Shown here: positions 50,287-55,827 of the stretch, one piece after another
How positions within the stretch are numbered: position 1 is the stretch's first letter
Layout: every line of letters starts with the position of its first letter
Source of the DNA: Ilumatobacteraceae bacterium
GTDB lineage: Bacteria; Actinomycetota; Acidimicrobiia; Acidimicrobiales; Iamiaceae
DNA length: 55,827 nt
Direction: 5' to 3'
NCBI GenBank assembly: GCA_025463265.1
Contig: JAOBWH010000086.1
Span: 1 to 55,827, forward strand
Position numbers and translations under genes: made by a program
The notes under the pieces: model-generated
Databases searched by the model: none
What the model was told of the DNA's origin: nothing
What the model saw: the letters and a program-made list of their open reading frames with translations, nothing else

Positions 50287-50483
50287 GAGGCTTCGGCGTG
50301 GTGGTCCAACCCACGCAGGTACGCGTCCACGGCGGCACCTGTGATGAGCCGACGCGCTCCGACCTTCACGTAGCTGAGGCGTCCGGCAGCCATCTCCGTG
50401 TAGAGGGTGGAGCGGGAGAGGCCAATTTGCATAGCGACCTCGGCTACGGAGTACGCCTTGCGTGCGGGCTTGTCGTTCAACAT
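50283..50483 (-). CDS. Excisionase-like MerR/AlpA-type HTH protein
   Basis: A 66-residue DNA-binding protein. YSVAEVAMQIGLSRSTLYTE is a MerR/AlpA-type helix-turn-helix, followed by the wing GRLSYVKVGARRLIT and a short tail DAYLRGL, the usual layout of recombination directionality factors. GAGGAG sits 5 bases before ATG 50483. It is translationally coupled to the RepA-like gene and divergent from the right integrase, which suits a switch between integration and excision. Confidence 0.88.
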   Translation of the reverse strand: MLNDKPARKAYSVAEVAMQIGLSRSTLYTEMAAGRLSYVKVGARRLITGAAVDAYLRGLDHHAEAS

Positions 50484-50769
50484 TCATGCTCCTCTGTCGG
50501 GGTTCACCGCACTATTGCTGCGTCCACGCCCGTGCACAACGGCCAAATTGGTAGGTTTACCGCGGCCGCGTTTGCCCGTTTTCGCAGGTCAGTACCCCTT
50601 CGTGCGTTTGGTGCCGGGGAGACTTCCAGCTCAGCACGCGGAAAACTGTCCATGGGTTCTCCGCCATAAGGCAGCGTCTGCCGCCCGCTGTCAATCGCTT
50701 CGCTACGGTCGCCATCGCCATGCTGAGCCCGCCTCCAGGCGGATCGGCCCAACGGGAGGACGGATCACG
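50484..50769. promoter_or_regulatory. Divergent xis/int control region
   Basis: 286 bases without a gene. Minus-strand AATAGT near 50511 could serve xis. TACGGT at 50704-50709 could serve the integrase, which has GGGAGG 9 bases before its ATG. Short palindromes (GGTAGGTTTACC near 50548-50559, CGCGGCCGCG near 50561-50570) may bind Xis or a repressor. Confidence 0.5.
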
Positions 50770-51867
50770 ATGGCCGCCATCGAGAAACGCCACACATCAT
50801 CCGGTGATCGATACGACGTCCGGTACCGAGATCCAACTGGCCGCCTCCGACGCAAGACGTTCCGACGCCTTGGAGATGCCCGGACCTACGCCCGGGAAAC
50901 GGAGGCCGACGTTCTCCGCGGCGACTGGACGGACCCGCAGTCCGGCAAGGTGACATTCGCCGAATGGTGGGACCGCTGGTGGCCGACCACGGTCAACCTT
51001 CGTCCGTCGAGCCGCGCACGTGACGAGTCCTACGCCCGCAACCATCTCCTCCCCCAATTCGGACCCATGCGGTTGGCCTCGATCGACCACACGGCCGTCT
51101 CTGCGTGGGTGGCCGACCTGACACACGCCGGTCGCGCTCCTGCCACCGTCGTCAAGGCCGCTCAGATCCTCGGCAAGACCTTGGACGCCGCCGTCGATGC
51201 CTCGATGATCCGGAGCAATCCGACCCGACGCGTAAAGCTCCCGCGCATCGAGCGCCACGAGATGCGCTTCCTCGATCCCGAACAGGTCGCCCGATTGGCC
51301 TTCGCCATCGACGAGCGGTACGCGGCGATGGTTCTCGTCGGCGCGTACTGCGGTCTCCGCCTCGGCGAGCTATCGGCCTTGCGCCGAGAGCGCATCGATC
51401 TGCTGCACCGCCGGGTCGAGGTGGCGGAGACGGTGACCGAGGTCAACGGTCACCATCATGTGGGTCCACCAAAGACCCGGGCGGGTCATCGGACGGTTCC
51501 CATCCCGCGGCCTGTATCCGAGGTGCTTGCAACCCATCTGGACCGATCGTCCGGCCCGTTGGTCTTCTCCGCGCCGAACGGCGGCTTCATCCGCCCCTCG
51601 TTGTTCCGCCGCCGTTTCTGGGTGCCTGCCACCGCTGGAGCGGACCTTGCCGGGGTGCGCGTCCACGATCTGCGACACACCGCGGTCGCCCTGTGGATCG
51701 CCGCCGGGGCTAGCCCGAATGCCATCGCGGCCCGTGCCGGGCACACCTCCGTTGTGACGGTCCTCGATCGCTACGGCCACCTCCTGCCCGGAGACGACCG
51801 GGCGGACGACGCACTCGACGCGATGGCATCGGCGGTTCCGACACAGGCCATTCTCCGTCTGGCCTAG
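50770..51867 (+). CDS. Tyrosine recombinase/integrase (right end, adjacent to tRNA-Val)
   Basis: A 365-residue phage integrase. An AP2-like Arm domain (IEKRHTSSGDRYDVRYRDPT) and a SAM-like core-binding domain (TFAEWWDRWWPTTVNLRPSS) precede the catalytic domain. Catalytic Arg is in YCGLRLGELSAL, His-x-x-Arg in VHDLRHTAVAL, His in ARAGHTSVVTV and Tyr in LDRYGHLLP. ATG 50770 is preceded by GGGAGG. Its stop is 103 bases from attR in tRNA-Val, and the Xis-like gene is its divergent neighbour. This makes it the better candidate for the enzyme that mobilises the element; the left integrase is a different, only distantly similar protein. Confidence 0.93.
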   Translation: MAAIEKRHTSSGDRYDVRYRDPTGRLRRKTFRRLGDARTYARETEADVLRGDWTDPQSGKVTFAEWWDRWWPTTVNLRPSSRARDESYARNHLLPQFGPMRLASIDHTAVSAWVADLTHAGRAPATVVKAAQILGKTLDAAVDASMIRSNPTRRVKLPRIERHEMRFLDPEQVARLAFAIDERYAAMVLVGAYCGLRLGELSALRRERIDLLHRRVEVAETVTEVNGHHHVGPPKTRAGHRTVPIPRPVSEVLATHLDRSSGPLVFSAPNGGFIRPSLFRRRFWVPATAGADLAGVRVHDLRHTAVALWIAAGASPNAIAARAGHTSVVTVLDRYGHLLPGDDRADDALDAMASAVPTQAILRLA

Positions 51868-51970
51868 CGCCGCCAAGCCCGGTCCCGACCGCAGCGTGCC
51901 ACCAATGTGCCATGGACGGGGGACCAAAAGCGGGTCACCGGCCCTGCTGGGCCGTTGACCTGGGTGTTCT

Positions 51971-52019
51971 CTGGTGGGCGTAAAGGGACTCGAACCCCTG
52001 ACCCCTGCCGTGTGAAGGC
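51971..52019. repeat. attR: 49-bp direct repeat inside the intact tRNA-Val
   Basis: Identical to 42758-42806. It covers the tRNA from the anticodon loop to one base beyond the encoded CCA. The sequence diverges right at the element side (51970) and on the tRNA side (52020). Confidence 0.95.
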
Positions 52020-52048
52020 AGTGCTCTAGCCAACTGAGCTATACGCCC
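51972..52048 (-). tRNA. tRNA-Val (CAC)
   Basis: The minus strand reads GGGCGTA as 5' acceptor and TACGCCC as 3' acceptor. The D-arm is TAGCTCAGTTGGCTAGAGC. The anticodon stem CTGCC/GGCAG closes loop TTCACAC, giving anticodon CAC (valine, codon GUG). The T-loop is TTCGAGT, discriminator A, and CCA is encoded. All stems pair, so it is intact and serves as the integration site of the element to its left. Confidence 0.95.
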
Positions 52049-52119
52049 TTGCGGGTGACGGACCTTAGCCGGGCCTGCCGGGAAGGCTCCACATCGCTTC
52101 GCCCCCGCGCGGCGACGGC

Positions 52120-53538
52120 TCAGGTCGTGGGCTCGTAGGGGCAGGCGTGGTCGATGCCGAGGGTCTCCTCGAGCACGGCCAGGAGCCGCAGGACGGCGAC
52201 ATCGGCATGCTGGGGGCCGACCACCTGCAGCCCGACCGGCATGCCGTCGGCGGTGAAGCCGGCGCACACCGAACCCGCCGGTGAGCGGGTCAGGTTGAAC
52301 GGGTACGTGTAGCGGACCCACGACACGTCCTGGACGCCGCTCACGGTGCCCTGGTCGGACCCGAACGGCGTGTGCCCGGCCACGGTGGGGGTCAACAGCA
52401 GCGGTGCGGTGTGGAACAGCTCGACCAGCTTCAGGTTCAGGTGGTGGGCGGTGTCGGACGACTCGAGGGCGGTCGTCGGGCCGGCCTCGGCCTTCGCCCA
52501 CTCGAGCATCGACCGCAGCGCGGGATCGAGGTCGTCCCACGAGCCCTCGCCTCGGGCGAACGCCCCTTCGACGACCCGCAGGTTGGCGGTGAGCGACAGC
52601 ATCAGCCATGGGATGGCCGGATCCTCGTCGTACACGTCCTCGATCACGATCACCTCGGTGCCGCGCTCCTCCAGCTTGCGGATGGCGGCTTCGCAGATCT
52701 CCCGGATCTCCGGGTCGAGCACGGCGTAGCCGAGGGTGGACGACCACACGACCTTCCGGGGCGCGTGCAGGTTCTCCACCGCGTCGCGCCACGACTCATC
52801 GGGCATCGGGAGCGCACGGAGGTCGGTGGGATCCGGGCCGATCACGGCGTCGAGCACATAGGCGCTGTCGCGGGCCGAGCCCACGAGGACGCCCTTGCTC
52901 GACAGGTCCGCCCAGCCGGGCGGCGTCGGGCCGCCGGCGGGCACCCGACCCAGCGATGGCTTCATGGTGGTCAGTCCGCAGAGGGCCCCGGGGATGCGGA
53001 GGGACCCTCCCCCGTCGGAGCCCGTGGCCATGGGGACCATGCCCGCGGCCACGGCGGCGGCACTGCCGCCCGACGAGCCGCCCGCCGAGCGCTCGAGCGA
53101 CCAGGGGTTGCCGGTGCGGCCGAACACCCGGTTGTCCGTGTCGGCCTTCCACGCCAGCTCCGGGGTGTTCACCTTGCCGACGATGACGCAGCCCGACTGC
53201 CGCAGGCGGCTGACGAGCACGGAGTCGGCGCTGGCCGTCGGCGCATCGGCCCAGAGCAACGAGCCCTTGGTGGTGCGGAAGCCCGTGGCGTCCTCGGTGT
53301 CCTTCACGCCGATGGGCAGCCCGGCGAGCGGGCCGAGGTCCTCGCCGGCCGCCACCCGGTCGTCGATGTCAGCGGCCTGGGCGAGCGCCGCCTCGGCGTC
53401 GACCGCCACGAAGGCGCCGACCTCGTGGTTGGTGGCGTCGATCCGGTCGAGCGCGTGCTGGGTCAGCTCCCGTGACGACACCTCGCCCGCTCGCACCCGG
53501 CCGGCAAGCTGCTCGATGTCCTCGCGGCGGAAGTCCAT
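52120..53538 (-). CDS. Amidase (amidase-signature family)
   Basis: A 472-residue Ser-cisSer-Lys amidase. The catalytic Lys is in PIGVKDTEDATGF, and the Gly/Ser-rich signature GGSSGGSAAAVAAG carries the cis-Ser. The nucleophile Ser is in MATGSDGGGSLRIPGALCG. ATG 53538 lies seven bases after TAGGGT (coding strand; 53546-53551 here). It resembles general amidases and 6-aminohexanoate-cyclic-dimer-hydrolase-type enzymes; GatA is less likely because no gatB or gatC is adjacent. The substrate is unknown. Confidence 0.9.
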   Translation of the reverse strand: MDFRREDIEQLAGRVRAGEVSSRELTQHALDRIDATNHEVGAFVAVDAEAALAQAADIDDRVAAGEDLGPLAGLPIGVKDTEDATGFRTTKGSLLWADAPTASADSVLVSRLRQSGCVIVGKVNTPELAWKADTDNRVFGRTGNPWSLERSAGGSSGGSAAAVAAGMVPMATGSDGGGSLRIPGALCGLTTMKPSLGRVPAGGPTPPGWADLSSKGVLVGSARDSAYVLDAVIGPDPTDLRALPMPDESWRDAVENLHAPRKVVWSSTLGYAVLDPEIREICEAAIRKLEERGTEVIVIEDVYDEDPAIPWLMLSLTANLRVVEGAFARGEGSWDDLDPALRSMLEWAKAEAGPTTALESSDTAHHLNLKLVELFHTAPLLLTPTVAGHTPFGSDQGTVSGVQDVSWVRYTYPFNLTRSPAGSVCAGFTADGMPVGLQVVGPQHADVAVLRLLAVLEETLGIDHACPYEPTT

Positions 53539-53574
53539 GGCCGGGACCCTACGACTGCTCGCTCCGCGGCGCGC

Positions 53575-54495
53575 CTAGTACCCGGCGTCGACGTCGATCA
53601 GGCCGATCAGCGGGTCCCCCGCGGCGTAGCGGTGCACGTTCTCGGTGATGCGGCCGCTCAGCAGCGGCCGGGCCATCGCCTTGGTGTTGCCCGTGTGCGG
53701 CGTGATGATCGCGTTCGGCAGCGACCAGAGCGGGTGGCCGTCGGGCAGCGGCTCGGGGTCGGTGACGTCGAGTCCGGCCCCGCCGATGGCACCCGAGGCG
53801 AGTGCGTCCACGAGGGCGTCGGTCTGGACGTGCGCACCGCGCGCGACGTTGACCAGCCAGGCGTGCGCCTCCATCGCCGCGAGCTCCTCCGGCCCGATGA
53901 GTCCGTCGGTGCTGGGCAGGAGGGGCAGCGCCAGCACGACGGCGTCGGTCCCGGTCAGCGCTTCGAGCCGGTCATCGGGGCCGAGCACCCGGTCGACGCC
54001 CGCCATCGGCGCCGGCGACCGGCGCACGACGGTGATGGTGCAGCGGAACGGTGCCAGCAGGGCGATGAGCGCCTCGGCGATGCCCCCACCGCCGAAGATC
54101 GTCACGTTCGCTCCGAAGAGGTTGCGACCCGCATCGCCCGTCCACGACCCGGCCCGGGCGTAGGTGTGCAGGTGGCGGAAACCCGCCAGGAGCAGCGCCA
54201 GGGCGTGCTCCGCCACCGGGTCGGCGTACACCCCCTTGGCGCAGGTCCACGTGCGGTCGTGGCCGAGCAGCGGGATGTATGGCTCGATGCCGGCCCACGG
54301 CAGCTGCACCCAATCGATCTGGGGGTGGCCGGCGAGGAGAGCGGCGAGGCCGTCGGGATCGTCGGCCTGCGTCCACACCACGGCGGTGGCCTCCGCAGGC
54401 GGGACGAGCACGGCGCCGCCAGCCTCGACCGCACCATCGATCCACCCGGCCGAGACCGGTGCGGTGGCGATGGCGGGGTGACCGGAGCGAGCCAT
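53575..54495 (-). CDS. D-2-hydroxyacid dehydrogenase family protein
   Basis: A 306-residue NAD(P)-dependent 2-hydroxyacid dehydrogenase. The Rossmann motif is degenerate (VTIFGGGGIAEALIALLAPF). Catalytic residues are Arg in LVNVARGAHVQTDALVDAL, Glu in DVTDPEPLPDGHPLW and His in IITPHTGNT. TACCGT (coding strand) six bases before ATG 54495 suggests its own promoter. It lies 36 bases upstream of the amidase on the same strand, so the two may also be read through. The substrate is unknown. Confidence 0.88.
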   Translation of the reverse strand: MARSGHPAIATAPVSAGWIDGAVEAGGAVLVPPAEATAVVWTQADDPDGLAALLAGHPQIDWVQLPWAGIEPYIPLLGHDRTWTCAKGVYADPVAEHALALLLAGFRHLHTYARAGSWTGDAGRNLFGANVTIFGGGGIAEALIALLAPFRCTITVVRRSPAPMAGVDRVLGPDDRLEALTGTDAVVLALPLLPSTDGLIGPEELAAMEAHAWLVNVARGAHVQTDALVDALASGAIGGAGLDVTDPEPLPDGHPLWSLPNAIITPHTGNTKAMARPLLSGRITENVHRYAAGDPLIGLIDVDAGY

Positions 54496-54615
54496 GGGGC
54501 GACGGTACCGCGCGACTCTGCCGCTCCGGGCGGGTGGGGCGAGCGGATGCTGCGGGCCGCGGCGGACGGCCGACCGGTCGGTGCGAGGGGGACCCCGGGG
54601 TGTATTCGTTTCTTT

Positions 54616-54632
54616 TCTGACGGTGTGTCAGA
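54616..54632. promoter_or_regulatory. Inverted repeat TCTGAC-GGTGT-GTCAGA
   Basis: A 6-bp perfect dyad in an AT-richer patch (54600-54635) between the divergent hydroxyacid dehydrogenase and secreted-protein genes, 73 bases before ATG 54705. It resembles a TetR-type operator. No regulator gene is adjacent. Confidence 0.5.
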
Positions 54633-54704
54633 CTTTCGAGCGGCGTGGTCGGGGAGAAGCCGGCGGAACCACGCGCTCTACAACCACCAAGGGGACCTGC
54701 ACGC

Positions 54705-55827
54705 ATGAAACGCCGTTCGCTTCGATCGATCCTGTTGGCCACGGCCGCAGCCGCCTCGGGCCTGGTGGTCGCCACCACCATGAGCAGCCCGGCCAGCGCC
54801 GCCACCGCCAGCCAGGGCCTCGACTGCGGGGTCGGCGGCAGCCAGACCGCCGTCGTCACGCCTGCTGCGCCGGCCACCGTCGAGACGGGCGGCACCTTCC
54901 AGGTGACGCTCGGCCCCGGCCCCACGCCGAGCAAGGCGGACGGCGCGGAGATCAAGAACCTCGTCACCACGTTCAACGTTCCCAGCGGCGCCTCGATCGT
55001 GGCCGGTTCGGCCTCGGCCACCGGCGGCAGCGGCCTCAACAGCACCCCGACGGTCGCCATCAGCGGCACGACGGTCAAGCTGACCGTCCCCGGTCCCATC
55101 GCCAGCGGCGCGACGTTCGTCAACCCCACGTTGAAGTTCAACCTGACCGCCACCGGCGGTGCCGGCGGGACGATCAAGACCACCTTCAAGCAGGCCGGCG
55201 CCTACACCTTGACCGCCGCCGGCTCGTTCAACGTCACGTGCAACGCCACCACGCCACTCACCACGCTCACCAGCACCACCATCCAGGCTGCGGCCACCAC
55301 CACGACCACGGCAGCGCCCACCACGACCACCACCACGGGGGCCACGACCACCACCACCGGCGGAGCGACCACCACCACCACCACGGCGGCGCCCACCACC
55401 ACCACGACGGCCGGGCCGACCACCACGACCACCACGGCTCCCCCGACGATCACCACGCAGACCTGGTCCCCCGGCACCGCGTGCGGCGTCGCCCAGAGCA
55501 CCACAGCCCCGGCCAACACCATCTCGGTGAGCATCACGGCGGTGGGCGGCAAGGGCGGCAAGAGCGGTTCGCAGGCCTCCAGCGCCAAGCGCGACGGCGG
55601 CTCCGGCGGCCAGGCGTTCGGCACCTTCGCCGCCTCACCCGGCCAGACCTACACCGGCGTCGTCGGCTGCAACGGCGCTGACGGCCAGAACGGCGCGGCC
55701 ACCAGCACGAGCGCCGCCGGCTACGCCTACGGCGGCAACACCGGCAACGGCTCCATCGTCATCGGCCAGACCGGTGCCGGCGGCGGCGGCGGCGGCGCGG
55801 CTTCGGGCGCCTGCCTCGGCGCCGACT
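54705..55827 (+). CDS. Secreted Thr/Gly-rich surface protein (3' truncated by window edge)
   Basis: At least 374 residues. The signal peptide (MKRRSLRSILLATAAAASGL, cleaved near SPASAA) is followed by a beta-sandwich-like domain of about 140 residues with a Cys near each end (GLDCGVGGSQTAVV to GSFNVTCNATTP). Its style recalls the DUF6801/dehydratase-like domains of actinobacterial exported proteins. A Thr-rich linker (about residues 195-245), probably O-glycosylated, leads into a glycine-rich region (VGGKGGKSGSQASSAKRDGG) with paired Cys. GGGGAC lies about 9 bases before ATG 54705. The frame is open to the end of the window. Likely wall- or sheath-associated. Confidence 0.8.
   Translation, partial: MKRRSLRSILLATAAAASGLVVATTMSSPASAATASQGLDCGVGGSQTAVVTPAAPATVETGGTFQVTLGPGPTPSKADGAEIKNLVTTFNVPSGASIVAGSASATGGSGLNSTPTVAISGTTVKLTVPGPIASGATFVNPTLKFNLTATGGAGGTIKTTFKQAGAYTLTAAGSFNVTCNATTPLTTLTSTTIQAAATTTTTAAPTTTTTTGATTTTTGGATTTTTTAAPTTTTTAGPTTTTTTAPPTITTQTWSPGTACGVAQSTTAPANTISVSITAVGGKGGKSGSQASSAKRDGGSGGQAFGTFAASPGQTYTGVVGCNGADGQNGAATSTSAAGYAYGGNTGNGSIVIGQTGAGGGGGGAASGACLGAD

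Larger units (their letters stand above)
42758..52019. mobile_element. 9.3-kb integrated phage-satellite-like element in tRNA-Val
   Basis: Bounded by the perfect 49-bp repeat at tRNA-Val(CAC). Contents left to right: tyrosine integrase (-), ANTAR protein (+), tRNA-like sequence, HK97 major capsid (-), fused ATPase-DUF4435 (+), small unknown ORF (-), RepA-like helicase (-), Xis-like protein (-), tyrosine integrase (+). Portal, terminase, protease and tail genes are absent, so it cannot make particles alone. Gene set, size, two terminal integrases and target tRNA recall phiRv2 of M. tuberculosis (from general knowledge). GC is uneven and lowest around 46.4-47.3 kb. Confidence 0.9.

Noticed and set aside
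55270-55440. Thr-codon tract as a DNA microsatellite
   Set aside because: The ACC/ACG runs are broken by Ala, Pro and Gly codons and are better read as a coding Thr-rich linker than as a simple repeat.

Overview
This is a high-GC actinobacterial chromosome segment. Several traits point to an uncultured or lightly studied member of the Acidimicrobiia: many starts that look leaderless (a TANNNT/CANNNT hexamer 6-8 nt before ATG/GTG), an F420-type LLM oxidoreductase, DUF4333 lipoproteins, a lone Flp pilin, secreted proteins ending in a VIDVVGYY-type domain, and acyl-CoA dehydrogenase/CoA-ester-lyase-rich metabolism. The class assignment is inference from gene content; no rRNA is present to test it.

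Layout. 1-4.5 kb: end of a polyamine-type ABC permease, class III aminotransferase, alanine dehydrogenase, an Lrp regulator and a DUF2071 protein, probably an amine/amino-acid catabolic module. 4.5-6.7 kb: GNAT protein, acyl-CoA dehydrogenase and a membrane protein. 6.7-9.4 kb: a lower-GC island with a broken IS481-type transposase and an overlapping ATPase/TOPRIM-like pair, a likely defence system. 9.4-14.5 kb: a second acyl-CoA dehydrogenase behind a 32-bp TetR-type palindrome, then a lipoprotein-adaptor-ATPase-permease operon of MacAB type. 14.6-25.5 kb: a Chloroflexus-type malyl-CoA lyase and a second CitE-like lyase, three paralogous anchored proteins with pilin-like tails, an aminotransferase, an AarF/UbiB kinase, and an HxlR/thioesterase/metallo-beta-lactamase group. 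25.5-30.1 kb: a type III alkylsulfatase divergent from znuACB, with a Zur-like box between them. 30-42.5 kb: a ferritin-like hydrolase, LLM oxidoreductase, S4 protein, threonine aldolase, two large secreted proteins, lipoproteins, an alpha/beta hydrolase, an OafA-type acyltransferase and a Flp pilin.

42,758-52,019 is a 9.3-kb integrated element bounded by a perfect 49-bp direct repeat; the right copy lies in an intact tRNA-Val(CAC) gene. It carries a tyrosine integrase at each end, an Xis-like HTH protein overlapping a RepA-like helicase, a lone HK97-type major capsid gene, a small ANTAR protein, a degenerate tRNA-like sequence, and a single-chain ATPase-DUF4435 protein that looks like a fused PARIS (AriA-AriB) defence protein. 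The architecture recalls the small prophage-like element phiRv2 of Mycobacterium tuberculosis. This element is the most interesting part of the window.

Beyond it come an amidase, a D-2-hydroxyacid dehydrogenase and the start of a secreted Thr/Gly-rich protein that runs off the end.
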